64,000 nt of DNA. Source: Devosia sp. Root413D1 (GTDB lineage Bacteria > Pseudomonadota > Alphaproteobacteria > Rhizobiales > Devosiaceae). Where the stretch lies: contig NZ_LMEA01000007.1 of the NCBI RefSeq assembly GCF_001425235.1, forward strand, positions 442,654 to 506,653, in the 5' to 3' direction. The notes under the pieces are model-generated. The model did not search any database. It saw only the letters and a program-made list of their open reading frames with translations, and was not told where the DNA came from. Shown here one piece after another: positions 18,276 through 26,801 of this stretch; position 1 is the first letter of the stretch, and each line of letters begins with the position of its first letter. A program made the position numbers and the translations under genes.

Positions 18276-18590
18276 ATGGAACTGCAGTTCAGGGCGACGG
18301 TGATCTATTGGCGCGGGCCCGCGCCGTTCTTTTATGCCCGCATCCCCACCGAGATCGGCGCCGAGATCGGCAAGGTGAAGAAGGCCGCGAGCTATGGCTG
18401 GGGCGTCATCCCGGTGGAGGCGACCATTAACGGCATCACTTTCACCACTTCGCTGTTCCCCAAGGACGACAGCTACCTGCTGCCGCTGAAGCAGGTGGTG
18501 CGCAACAAGCTGGGCGTCACCGCCGACGACCAGGTCGATGTCGAAATGACCATCGGCGGCGGCTATGTGCCGCTGCAGTTTAGGGATTAG
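18276..18590 (+). CDS. DUF1905 domain protein
   Basis: 104-residue small beta-barrel protein. ATVIYWRGPAPFFYARIP, the central YGWGVIPVEATINGITFTTSLFPKDDSYLLPLK and a C-terminal VDVEMTIG match the DUF1905 family. It starts at the ATG at 18276 with GGAGGAGG upstream. Its biochemical role is unknown. Confidence 0.8.
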   Translation: MELQFRATVIYWRGPAPFFYARIPTEIGAEIGKVKKAASYGWGVIPVEATINGITFTTSLFPKDDSYLLPLKQVVRNKLGVTADDQVDVEMTIGGGYVPLQFRD

Positions 18591-18652
18591 AGCTCGCTAC
18601 GAGGCTGCACTGGCATCGTGGTTGGCTTCGATCCTTGCCCCACCCACCGGCT

Positions 18653-18730
18653 GTCATCCCAGCGAAAGCTGGGACCCAGCTCTCCTCTGGCGCGGGCTGT
18701 GAAATGGGTCCCAGCTTTCGCTGGGATGAC
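18653..18730. repeat. GTCATCCCAGC-type inverted repeat, copy A
   Basis: Perfect 26-base arms at 18653-18678 and 18705-18730 flank a 26-base spacer. Each arm is itself a small hairpin (CCCAGC-GAAA-GCTGGG). Two further full copies lie at 34865-34942 and 35708-35784. It sits between convergent genes. Confidence 0.9.
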
Positions 18731-18789
18731 ATCGTGGGTGGTTCGGCCCCCGGTGAAAAGCGATCGATCAGGACGCCTCGCCACCAGCC

Positions 18790-19497
18790 TCACGCCGCCA
18801 CCGGCAGCGTAAGCCCCCGGATCTCCTTGGCAACCCGCGCCTGCAGCGCCCACAGGTTCCGGTCGCGGATGCCGTGCGCCTCGAGCTGCGTCACCGTGTT
18901 GTAGAGATACTGCGCTCCGGATCCCCAGTGCCCGGCGGCGCGCGCCAGGGTGCGCGCCACCACGCGCTGCGGCAGCCGGCCGGCATAGTTGGCGCCCTCA
19001 GGCGAAGCAACGAAGGCCAGCGCATGGAGTGGCCCGTTCGGTGTCGCGAGCCGCATCCAGCGCGGCACATTGGTCGGCCGCCGGCTGTCGGTCTCGCGGA
19101 CCAGCAGGCGCACCAGCTGGCCATGCGGATCGGCATCGGGCAGCCGGTATGCGAGCCCGGCGCAGGAGCCGCCGCGATCGAGCGCCATCATCAGCCCCGG
19201 CACCTCGCGGGTGCCGCGCCAGCGGGTGAGCCGCATGCAGAAGCGGCGATGCCAGCCATGCGCCACGGCCTGCCGGGCTTCGAGATGGGTAAGCTCGGGC
19301 TTCCAGATCAGCGAGCCGTAGGCGAACAGCCACAGCGGGCCATCCGGACGGCTGGTCAGCAGCGCGGCGGCCGTGGCCTCGAGGTCGGCTTCGGTAGGGT
19401 CGGGCTGGCCGGGCATCGGGCCCGGATCGGGCTCGGTGCGCTCGACCCGCGCAACCAGTTCAGCAGTCAGCTCCATTGCGGAGCGGCGTAAGGACAT
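18790..19497 (-). CDS. chaC: Gamma-glutamylcyclotransferase, ChaC-like
   Basis: 235-residue protein whose core begins WLFAYGSLIWKP, the YGSL substrate-binding signature, followed by TREVPGLMMALDRGGSCAGLAYRL with the catalytic-type glutamate. ChaC enzymes cleave the gamma-glutamyl bond of glutathione to give 5-oxoproline and Cys-Gly. The N-terminal 60 residues are variable. The ATG at 19495-19497 is preceded by TTGGAG; another ATG lies seven codons later. Confidence 0.85.
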   Translation of the reverse strand: MSLRRSAMELTAELVARVERTEPDPGPMPGQPDPTEADLEATAAALLTSRPDGPLWLFAYGSLIWKPELTHLEARQAVAHGWHRRFCMRLTRWRGTREVPGLMMALDRGGSCAGLAYRLPDADPHGQLVRLLVRETDSRRPTNVPRWMRLATPNGPLHALAFVASPEGANYAGRLPQRVVARTLARAAGHWGSGAQYLYNTVTQLEAHGIRDRNLWALQARVAKEIRGLTLPVAA

Positions 19498-19699
19498 CGT
19501 CCAACTCCAAGCGGTCGCCCCCCGCTGGTTGAAGGTCGATATGCCGATAGCGGCGCGGGTGATCAAGTGTACCGGTGGTACGGAACTGTTCTCGGCCAGG
19601 CGACCCGGTTTCGACGCCGGCCGCAACTTGGATGCCGGCGGGGAAGCGCTTACCTAAGCGCGACTGCCGGCCCACGTCGCAATGAGCGGAGAGCATAGA

Positions 19700-19996
19700 A
19701 TGTACGCCCTGGCCATCGTTCGCTATCGACTTCCATTGGCGGAAATTGCCGAGACCCACCGGGAGGCACACCGCGAGTACCTGCGCGAGTTGAACAGGCA
19801 GGGCGTGCTGATCGCATCTGGTCCGTTCCGACCACATGTGGGCGGCGCCTTCCTGCTGCGCGTCCCCGACTCTGACCCCAACGGTGCGCTTGATCGCGTC
19901 CGGGAGGGCGATCCGTTCACCCGGCACAAGCTGGCGCAGTACGAACTGCTGCCTTGGGACGTGAAGACCGGCGTCGAGGACCTGGACCGCATCTGA
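19700..19996 (+). CDS. YciI-family protein
   Basis: 98-residue ferredoxin-like-fold protein. The conserved histidine in REAHREYL and the aspartate-serine-type pair in VPDSDPN, plus the C-terminal YELLPWDV, match the YciI family (muconolactone-isomerase-like dimers with unknown reactions). It begins at the ATG at 19700, with GGAGAG before it, and is 17 bases ahead of the NUDIX gene, so the two are likely co-transcribed. Confidence 0.8.
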   Translation: MYALAIVRYRLPLAEIAETHREAHREYLRELNRQGVLIASGPFRPHVGGAFLLRVPDSDPNGALDRVREGDPFTRHKLAQYELLPWDVKTGVEDLDRI

Positions 19997-20013
19997 AGCT
20001 CGGGAGGGGTCGA

Positions 20014-20475
20014 GTGTCCGAAATCTCAGCCGGAATCCTGCTGCATCGGCATGGCCCGAGCGGTCGCGAGCTGCTGCTGGTGCATCCCGGCGGCCCGTTC
20101 TGGGCCCGAAAGGATGAAGCGGCCTGGTCGATCCCGAAGGGGCTGATCGACCCCAACGAGGCACTGGAAGCGGCGGCGCGTCGGGAGTTTGCCGAGGAGG
20201 TTGGAACAGTGCCGGAGGGCGTGCTGGCGCCGCTCGGCGAGTTCAAGCTCTCGAGCAGCAAGCAGCTGGTGGTGTTTGCGCTGGAGGGAGATTTCGACCC
20301 CAAGACCCTCATCTCGAACAGTTTCGAGATGGAGTGGCCGCCGCGTTCCGGACAGCGGCAGAGCTTTCCTGAAGTCGACCGGGCAGGGTGGTTCAGCCTC
20401 GACGCGGCGCGAACCAAGCTGCACCTCGGCCAGCGCGTGCTGGTCGATGCGTTGCTGGCGCATACCGGACCGTAG
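20014..20475 (+). CDS. NUDIX hydrolase
   Basis: 153-residue pyrophosphohydrolase. The NUDIX box is complete: G, five residues, E, seven residues, REFAEEVGT. The opening AGILLHRHG and SIPKGLIDPNE place it with the bis(5'-nucleosyl)-tetraphosphatase/MutT-like DR1025 type proteins. It starts at GTG 20014 with GGGAGGGG upstream. Substrate unknown; diadenosine polyphosphates or damaged nucleotides are possible. Confidence 0.88.
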   Translation: MSEISAGILLHRHGPSGRELLLVHPGGPFWARKDEAAWSIPKGLIDPNEALEAAARREFAEEVGTVPEGVLAPLGEFKLSSSKQLVVFALEGDFDPKTLISNSFEMEWPPRSGQRQSFPEVDRAGWFSLDAARTKLHLGQRVLVDALLAHTGP

Positions 20476-20520
20476 ACTTCTGGCGCAAGTGATGGCACGG
20501 AGGCCAAAAGGGGAAGGCCT

Positions 20521-21069
20521 ATGCGCATCGCGGTGACCGGCACGCACGGTAGTGGCAAGACCACGCTCGTCGAGGATTTCGTTGCAGCGACGCCGGGTTA
20601 CGAGGCGGTGCCGGAGCCTTACTGGCTGCTGGTGCAGCAGGGCGTGGTGTTCGCCGATGGGCCATCGGTCGCCGATCTCGAGGAACAGCTGAAGCAGAGC
20701 TGTGCGCTGCTGCTTGCGACCAGCGAAGCGAACGTGATCTTCGACCGCTGCCCGCTCGATTTCCTCGGCTATCTCGAGGTGCTGAGCGCTGCGGAAGGCT
20801 TTGAGTGGAGCCCCGACGGCAAGTTGCTGAAACGCATCGAGGATGCGCTGGCGACGCTCGACCTCGTCGTCTTCGTGCCGCTGAAAAGCCCGGACGAGAT
20901 CGCGGTAGCGATCGAATATCCCAAGCTCAGGAAACGGGTGGATGCGCGGCTCAAAACCATGCTGCGCGAGGACGATCTCGGGCTGCTGGCCGATGGACCG
21001 CGCGTCGTCGAGGTGACCGGGACGCGCGAGCAAAGGGTGCAGCAGCTGACCGGGGAGCTGGCTGGCTGA
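20521..21069 (+). CDS. Small P-loop ATPase/kinase-like protein
   Basis: 182-residue AAA/kinase-fold protein with Walker A GTHGSGKTT at the N-terminus, IFDRCPLDF (kinase-like DR) and the strand LVVFVPL. It resembles the single-domain predicted ATPases related to nucleoside or NadR-type kinases. No partner indicates its substrate. A short relic of a second copy of this gene family is found 4.2 kb away at 25176-25240, which argues for duplication and loss. Confidence 0.7.
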   Translation: MRIAVTGTHGSGKTTLVEDFVAATPGYEAVPEPYWLLVQQGVVFADGPSVADLEEQLKQSCALLLATSEANVIFDRCPLDFLGYLEVLSAAEGFEWSPDGKLLKRIEDALATLDLVVFVPLKSPDEIAVAIEYPKLRKRVDARLKTMLREDDLGLLADGPRVVEVTGTREQRVQQLTGELAG

Positions 21070-21079
21070 GCTGTTGCTC

Positions 21080-21499
21080 CTAGTCGTAAGCCTTCTCGTA
21101 TTTCTCCAGCGCGCGAATGGCCTTGGCGTTGCCGCCGGCGGCACGGTCGCGGATATAGGTCAGGGCCGCCTTGAGGGTGAAGGCGTCGCCGGATTCCCGG
21201 GCGAGCACCAGGGCCTTGAAGTAATCGACCTTGAGGCAGCTGACGCCCATGATCATGCCGTGCATGTAGAGGTGCGATGCATCGGTCTGGCCGACCGCCG
21301 AGGCATCCTGGCGGGCCACGATCTCGGCACAGATCGCCTTGATTTCGTCCTTGCTCGAGGCGGTGCTCACCTTGGTGTAGAGCGAGCTGTTGGGCAGCAG
21401 TTGCGCACCGCCCTTGGCGGCGGCCTCGGTGGCGATGCCCGCGCTCGTCGCGAAGAGCAGGGCGGCGAGAACTACGGACAGGCGTGAGTGGCGTCGCAT
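21080..21499 (-). CDS. Small secreted protein of unknown function
   Basis: 139 residues with a clear signal peptide (MRRHSRLSVVLAALLFATSAGIATEAAA). The mature part has two cysteines (KAICAEIV, VSCLKVDY) and a helical, Sel1/TPR-like C-terminal part (AAGGNAKAIRALEKYEK). It is the last gene of a three-gene cluster of small exported proteins. The ATG at 21497-21499 has GGAG upstream; the open frame extends further upstream without signal-like sequence. Confidence 0.65.
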   Translation of the reverse strand: MRRHSRLSVVLAALLFATSAGIATEAAAKGGAQLLPNSSLYTKVSTASSKDEIKAICAEIVARQDASAVGQTDASHLYMHGMIMGVSCLKVDYFKALVLARESGDAFTLKAALTYIRDRAAGGNAKAIRALEKYEKAYD

Positions 21500-21522
21500 G
21501 ATGGATGCTCCGGTGTTCGGGG

Positions 21523-21954
21523 TTACTTCAGGCGCTTGCTCAGCGCTTCGATGCTGGTGCGGCGCTTCGGCAGCGAGAATGGCGGCTTGGCACGCTTCGC
21601 AAGCCCGAACACATCGCCTGCAGCGCGCTCCACCACGACGCTTTCGAAGATCTTCAGCGGCTGGCATTCCCAGCCCGCGCCGCTATGGCCGGTGACCGGG
21701 TTGTAGCTGTTTTGTGTGTAGCCGAAGCAGATATTGCCGCGCTCGGTCTTCCAGCGGCCGGGCAGCACCACCTTGTTGCCGGGGTACCAGAGCCAGGTGC
21801 CGCCTTGCTTGTCGTAATATTCGACCTGCGTGCCGTGGCCGGGGCTGTAGGTCATGATGGTTTGGTTGGCGAGCTTCGGCGCCGCGAGCGCCACGCCAAT
21901 TCCGGCGAGGACGATGAGGGTAGCAAGGATCAATCGCATGGCGGGGTTCCTCAT
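21523..21954 (-). CDS. Small secreted protein, DUF995-like
   Basis: 143 residues with a signal peptide ending ALA. The mature domain contains VEYYDKQGGTWLWYPGN, GRWKTERGNICFGY and WECQPL, a lipocalin-like pattern reminiscent of the DUF995 family in Rhizobiales. Its ATG overlaps the stop of the upstream DUF4189 gene (ATGA), so translation is probably coupled; an alternative ATG lies five codons later. Function unknown, envelope location expected. Confidence 0.65.
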   Translation of the reverse strand: MRNPAMRLILATLIVLAGIGVALAAPKLANQTIMTYSPGHGTQVEYYDKQGGTWLWYPGNKVVLPGRWKTERGNICFGYTQNSYNPVTGHSGAGWECQPLKIFESVVVERAAGDVFGLAKRAKPPFSLPKRRTSIEALSKRLK

Positions 21955-22304
21955 TGACCGCAGAAATCGTCTTCGACACGGCAAGGGCCGGCGCCGAGCG
22001 CGTCGCACGCCTTGAGCGCCGCGGCATGAGCCCGCTGTTTGCTACCGGCCTTGCCGACACCCCATTTGCTGCCGGTGGTCGCAATGGCGAGGCACCCACC
22101 GGCGCCAGAGGCGATGACCTTGCAGTTCTGGTATTGCTTGCGGCAGGCCTCGAGCGTGATGTCCCTGGCCCACGAGATCGAGCGGAAGCGCTGCACAAAC
22201 GGCTTGCCGCCCGGCGCCGCCTGCGCCACGGCCCAATCGGCCATGGCCGGAACCGGCGCCAGCAGCGACAGGCTGCAGGCAACCGCCAGTATCAAATGCT
22301 TCAC
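21951..22304 (-). CDS. DUF4189 family secreted protein
   Basis: 117-residue exported protein. A signal peptide (KHLILAVACSLSLLAPVPAMA) precedes a domain with four cysteines (EACRKQYQNCKV, GGCLAIA, GPCRVEDDFCG) and WAVAQAA/WGVGKAGSKQRAHAAALKAC, the DUF4189 pattern of a disulfide-bonded small domain. GTG at 22302-22304 is preceded by GGGGGA. It is the first gene of the secreted trio. Confidence 0.8.
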   Translation of the reverse strand: MKHLILAVACSLSLLAPVPAMADWAVAQAAPGGKPFVQRFRSISWARDITLEACRKQYQNCKVIASGAGGCLAIATTGSKWGVGKAGSKQRAHAAALKACDALGAGPCRVEDDFCGQ

Positions 22305-22585
22305 ATTATCCCCCAAAGCGCAAGTATGACTTACATGTGAAGTATCGCTAAGGCGTAAGACTTCGTGCCGCCAGTGCAGCCTGCGGATAGGGTAAATTCC
22401 GGCGCGGAATATCGGTCAGGCACTGGCCGAGGGTGCCATCTACTCCAAGCCCAGATCTTGATCTGCAGCGCTCAGGCACCGACCCACCCCTATCCACGGT
22501 GTCACCCCGGCGAAGGCCGGGGCCCATCCTGAGATGCCCTTAGTGAGCCGATGCGCATGCCTCGCCTCCCAGGAGCTCCCGCACC

Positions 22586-22972
22586 CTAGTCCTCGCTGCG
22601 CCCGCCGCCCTCGCGATTGCGCGTATAGCTGTGCTTCAGCGGGAAGGGCGGCAGCCAGGCCTCGCGCCGGACGGTCCAGAGCTCGTAGCTCGGCCGCGCC
22701 TGGTCCGGCGCATCGAACGCCCCCGCATGCACCTCGACCTCGTCATCGCTCACCGAAAACACCGACGACCCACAGCGCGGACAGAAATGCCGCCCGGCAT
22801 ACTCATGCGTCGTGCCTTCGATGCTTACCGCCTCAGTCGGGAAGATCGCAAACACTCCAAACAGCGACCCGGAGTGCTTGCGGCAATCGAGGCAGTGACA
22901 GATCCCGGTGCGATACGGGTCGCCCGAGGTGGTGAGGCGGACATCGCCGCAAAGGCAGGAGGCAGTTGGCAC
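22586..22972 (-). CDS. GFA-family zinc-binding protein (Mss4-like fold)
   Basis: 128-residue protein with the zinc ligands of the glutathione-dependent formaldehyde-activating fold: CLCGD, CHCLDC and FCPRCGSSVF. Members are often annotated as GFA but most have no demonstrated formaldehyde activity. It lies 38 bases downstream of the MscS-like gene on the same strand and may share its transcript. Confidence 0.85.
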   Translation of the reverse strand: MPTASCLCGDVRLTTSGDPYRTGICHCLDCRKHSGSLFGVFAIFPTEAVSIEGTTHEYAGRHFCPRCGSSVFSVSDDEVEVHAGAFDAPDQARPSYELWTVRREAWLPPFPLKHSYTRNREGGGRSED

Positions 22973-23010
22973 GGCAGAACTCCCGATGGTGGCAGCGCGC
23001 GGTCCTAGCG

Positions 23011-25086
23011 TTAGAGCCGAATCCCCTTTTCGGCGAGCCCGGCCAGCATCCGGCCGTTGAAGGCCCGGGCAATCTCGGGCTGCCGCACCGGACTGGTGCG
23101 GAGCGAGCCGCTCACCACCACCGATCCGGCATTGATCTCGTCGATCCCGAGGTCATGCATATCGCTGGTAATGGCTTTGGCGAACTTCGGGTCGGCCCGG
23201 AGCTCGGTGGCCGCCGTCCGCATCTCGTCGATCACCGCCAGCGGATCGGTGCCGCTGGGCACGGTGAAGCGCGGCCGGAGCACGCCAAAATTCCGCGAAC
23301 TGTTCTTCAGCGCCTTCACCGTCGAGAACGGAATGGAGTGGAGCGCCCCATCGCTGTCGCGCAGCCGCATGCTGCGCAGCGACAGGCTCTCGACCACCCC
23401 GGTGCGATCGCCGGTGCTGATGGTGTCGCCGACGGCAATCGTGTCCTCGGCGAGAATGAAGAAGCCGGTGATGACATCCTGCACCAGCTGCTGCGAGCCA
23501 AAGCTCAGGGCGAGGCCGAACACCCCGGCGCCAGCGATCAGCGGCGTCACGTCGACCCCGATATTGGCCAGCACCGCGATGCCGCCCAGCACCACCAGGA
23601 GGATCAGCACGCCGTTACGCATCAGCGGCAACAGCGTCTGCAACCGGCTCGAGCGCTGCGATCCCGGGCGCGTGCTCTTGTCGGGCGCGAGGGTCGTGGC
23701 GATCCAGGCATCGAGCGTCACCCAGATCAACCAGGCCACCGCGACAACCGTCGCCGCCGCCAACAGCGGACCGACGATGACGCGGCCATCCGTTGTCAGC
23801 CAGCCCCAGATGTTGAAGCCCCAGACGCCGGCAATGGTCATGGCCATGGCAAAGAGGGTCAGCGCGTCGGCTGCGACCCGCAACAGTTTCAGGATCTTGC
23901 CGGCCACGATCTGACGAAGGGTATGCCTTTGATAGCGGTAGCGCGGCGGCGTTGACGTGGTGAGCCGGTGCAGCCCGGCGATGGTCACCATGCCGGCCAG
24001 CACCACGGCGAACGACCACAGCATCTGGCTCAGCACATCATTGTCGCGCTGCCCGGCGAGGAGGCTGAAAATGCTGAGGATCAGAAAGCCATAGGCGATG
24101 AGGTGCCAGTGTCGCGCGAGGCGTCGGGTGGCGTTGCGGATCGGATTGTCCGAAACCGGGGCGCGCGCGGCGCCGCCGAAGATCAGCCGGCCAAGCGCCA
24201 TCCGGTGCCGCGATACGAACCCCAGCATGGTGAGCGCCGCGATGCAGTTGAGGATCAGCCCGGCAAAGTCGGCGGCCGACCAGCCGAGCACCTGCCGTAA
24301 CGACGGGTCGGCGCTGAGCGCGGCAAAGGTCGCAAAACTCGCGACCGCCAGCCACCACGGATAGAACCGGCGCTGCCCATAGCGGATCAGCCGCACGCTG
24401 CGCACGCTGCCAAAGCCCGACAGCGCCGACGTCGCAAGATCCGCCGTCAGCATGGCCAAGAGGATGCCGACCGCGAGGCTCGTGAAACTGGTGCTCGCCA
24501 CCTTCGGCACCGGCAAGAAGCTGACCAGCACCGCGACCACGAACAGCGCCGCCGCCGCCAGCACCACCTTCAGCATCAACCCCATCGCCAGCTTCCGCTT
24601 CCGCACCGGCTTCGTCGGCGAGACCAGCCCACGCCCAACCCGGCGCAGACCAATCCCGATCCCGGCAACGATCGCCAGGCCGGGCAGGGCCCATGCCAGG
24701 AACTGCAGCAATTGCCCGCTGCTGACCCCACTCTGCACCCGGCTGCCGATCTGCGTCCCAGCCTGCGCCAGCTTCCGGTCGATCGGCACGCCGAATGTGG
24801 CAGTGGGCAGCGAGGTGACGAGCTCGTCGGACCAGCGGTACAGGGCGCCGGCCAGGCCGGTGCTCGCGCCGCTATCGGCTTCCTCGGCACCCGCTGCCGT
24901 CGGACCGGCCTCGTTCGGCGTCGAGCGCAGATGCTCGAGCAACTGCTCCCGCAGCACCGGGTCCTCGAGCACGACGATGAGCCGATCGACAGCGTCTGAG
25001 GATGTTGGCGGAGCCGGCTTGGCTTGCTGGGCATAGGCACTGCCGATCGACAGCATGACAAAGAGAACGGCAATCAGCTGCTTCAC
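23011..25086 (-). CDS. Large mechanosensitive ion channel, MscS superfamily (YbiO-like)
   Basis: 691-residue inner-membrane channel. A signal peptide (about 19 residues) leads into a periplasmic alanine-rich segment to about residue 120, followed by roughly ten membrane helices. The MscS core is at the C-terminal part: the pore helix AGVFGLALSFGSQQLVQDVITGFFILAEDTIAVGD, then the beta domain GVVESLSLRSMRLRDSDGALHSIPFS, and a cytoplasmic alpha-beta domain. It would open under membrane tension to release solutes during osmotic downshock. Confidence 0.9.
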   Translation of the reverse strand: MKQLIAVLFVMLSIGSAYAQQAKPAPPTSSDAVDRLIVVLEDPVLREQLLEHLRSTPNEAGPTAAGAEEADSGASTGLAGALYRWSDELVTSLPTATFGVPIDRKLAQAGTQIGSRVQSGVSSGQLLQFLAWALPGLAIVAGIGIGLRRVGRGLVSPTKPVRKRKLAMGLMLKVVLAAAALFVVAVLVSFLPVPKVASTSFTSLAVGILLAMLTADLATSALSGFGSVRSVRLIRYGQRRFYPWWLAVASFATFAALSADPSLRQVLGWSAADFAGLILNCIAALTMLGFVSRHRMALGRLIFGGAARAPVSDNPIRNATRRLARHWHLIAYGFLILSIFSLLAGQRDNDVLSQMLWSFAVVLAGMVTIAGLHRLTTSTPPRYRYQRHTLRQIVAGKILKLLRVAADALTLFAMAMTIAGVWGFNIWGWLTTDGRVIVGPLLAAATVVAVAWLIWVTLDAWIATTLAPDKSTRPGSQRSSRLQTLLPLMRNGVLILLVVLGGIAVLANIGVDVTPLIAGAGVFGLALSFGSQQLVQDVITGFFILAEDTIAVGDTISTGDRTGVVESLSLRSMRLRDSDGALHSIPFSTVKALKNSSRNFGVLRPRFTVPSGTDPLAVIDEMRTAATELRADPKFAKAITSDMHDLGIDEINAGSVVVSGSLRTSPVRQPEIARAFNGRMLAGLAEKGIRL

Positions 25087-25175
25087 GGGTGGGTCTCGCT
25101 TGGTCCGGATCCGGGCGGCAGATCCTTGGAATCGAAAGGCAATGTGCTTTGCGACTAGACGAATAAGTTGGCGGC

Positions 25176-25240
25176 ATCGTGCCGCTCAAGCGACCCGATG
25201 AGATCGCGGTGGCGATCGAGTATCCAAAACTGCATGCCCG
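25176..25240 (+). pseudogene. Relic of a P-loop ATPase gene paralogous to 20521-21069
   Basis: About 60 bases can be read as VPLKRPDEIAVAIEYPKL, nearly identical to VPLKSPDEIAVAIEYPKL in the ATPase at 20521-21069, with many silent third-base differences. Nothing before or after resembles the rest of that gene: there is no P-loop and no C-terminus. This looks like the last scrap of a deleted paralogue. It lies in the 160-base gap between the MscS and aldo/keto reductase genes. Confidence 0.75.
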
Positions 25241-25247
25241 GTGCCGG

Positions 25248-26177
25248 TTACGGGAGGGTGTGCCCGGCGGCGCGGAACAGGCGGTACCATTCCTCGCGCG
25301 TAAGAGTGATGTCCGAGCCGGCGGCGCTTTCGCGGACGCGCCCGGGCTTGGTGGTGCCGAGGACGACCTGCAGGTTGGCCGGGTGCCGGGTGATCCATGC
25401 GATGGCGATGCCCATGGGGGTGATGGCATATTTCCGGGCCAACTCATCCATCACGTCGTTGAGCTCGGCATAGTGCTCGCGATCGCCGATGAACACGCCC
25501 TCGAAGAAACCCTTCTGCACCGGCGACCAGGCCTGCAGCGTCATGCCCTTGAGGCGCGAATAGTCGAGGAGCCCGATATCGCGGGAGACCGACTGGTCGA
25601 GTCCACCCATGTTGGCGGCGACGCCCTGGGCGAAGAGGTTGGCATGGGCGATCGAAAGCTGCACCTGGTTGAACAGCAGCGGCTGCTTCACCGCCGATTT
25701 CAGCAGCTCGATCTGGCCGGGCGTGTGGTTGGACACGCCGAAATGGCGGACCTTGCCGCTGGCGTGGAGCGTGTCGAAGGCTTTGGCCACGTCGTCGGGT
25801 TCGACCAGCGTATCGGGCCGGTGCAGCAGCAGCACGTCGAGGTACTCGGTGCGGAGCGCCTTCAGCGAGCCATCGACCGATTGTAGGATGTGCTCGGAAG
25901 AAAAGTCGAAATAGCCGCGGCGGATGCCGACCTTGCTCTGGATCTGGATCTTCGCCCGGTCGGACGCCGAGAGTCTCAGGGCGTCGCCGAACCGCGCCTC
26001 GCAGACATGCGGTGCGCCGCCATAGATATCGGCGTGGTCCATCATGGTGACGCCGACCTCGACGGCCGCGTCGTAGAGCGCGCGAACCTCGGCGTCACTC
26101 ATCTTGGCGATGCGCATCAGGCCCAGCACAACGCTCGACACGGTGACGTCTGTATGGGGGACGGTGAAGGTCTTCAT
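25248..26177 (-). CDS. Aldo/keto reductase (YdhF-like)
   Basis: 309-residue NADPH-dependent oxidoreductase with the AKR barrel. The catalytic tetrad is visible: Asp and Tyr in MDHADIYGG, Lys in IQSKVGIRRG, His in LLLHRPD. QAWSPVQKGFFEG and the C-terminal VVLGTTKPGRVRE are cofactor-binding segments. The ATG at 26175-26177 gives the usual length. The substrate is unknown. Confidence 0.9.
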   Translation of the reverse strand: MKTFTVPHTDVTVSSVVLGLMRIAKMSDAEVRALYDAAVEVGVTMMDHADIYGGAPHVCEARFGDALRLSASDRAKIQIQSKVGIRRGYFDFSSEHILQSVDGSLKALRTEYLDVLLLHRPDTLVEPDDVAKAFDTLHASGKVRHFGVSNHTPGQIELLKSAVKQPLLFNQVQLSIAHANLFAQGVAANMGGLDQSVSRDIGLLDYSRLKGMTLQAWSPVQKGFFEGVFIGDREHYAELNDVMDELARKYAITPMGIAIAWITRHPANLQVVLGTTKPGRVRESAAGSDITLTREEWYRLFRAAGHTLP

Positions 26178-26801
26178 GGCAGGGCCTGTGCTGGCGGATG
26201 GGTGGAAGACGCTGTGTATCACAAGCCGTGGGTGGCGTCGGCAATACGACGCTCGTCGTGGTTGGGTTGGAATCGGACGTGCCGATGCATCCGGCGGCGA
26301 TCACGCCCCGGAGCATGGTAACGAAGCGAAGGACCGGCGAGGCGTTTGCCCGTCGCATGTAGTCCGCAATGCAAGGGAGGCTCACGCCTCGCCGGTCAAT
26401 CGGGGCTTTGTGCTTGATCGAAGCGGATCCGGGCTCCCCCAACGCCATTCGCCCGAGCCTGGAACCCATCGCCCCAGTCCAGATCCACGGCGTGTCGCCA
26501 CACGGGACGTTTCCAAGCAGGCAGTTCCTCTCCCCGTGGGGGGAGGTGGTCGTTGACCGGGGATGGCCTTTCCGATCTCGGCGATGTCTTCTGGCGCGCC
26601 CGCAGGCGGACAAGGCTACGGTACAACCGGCCGCGACTTAGGCCCGGGCCGGTACGACTGCCAGCCCACTCAACCTCCACCACACCAACCATTCGTCATG
26701 ATCTCGTTTCGGTGCAGGGGACGAGGGGGAGGACAGCATGGGGGGTGAAGGAGCGGGGACGAGTTGGGGCGGTGCAAGGCGAGTTCACAGCAACCGCAAG
26801 C
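26178..26801. other. Gene-free interval of about 620 bases
   Basis: The open frames here lack coding character and family resemblance. The interval marks the change from high-GC core DNA to the lower-GC TIR gene. I see no recombinase, tRNA or clear direct repeats that would define an island border. Confidence 0.4.

Noticed and set aside
18653..18730. Terminal inverted repeats of a miniature transposon
   Set aside because: No flanking target duplication or transposase could be seen; it fits dispersed palindromic repeats better.
26230..26760. Short frames between the aldo/keto reductase and the TIR gene as small genes
   Set aside because: No ribosome sites, no hydrophobic or domain pattern, and frames overlap on both strands.
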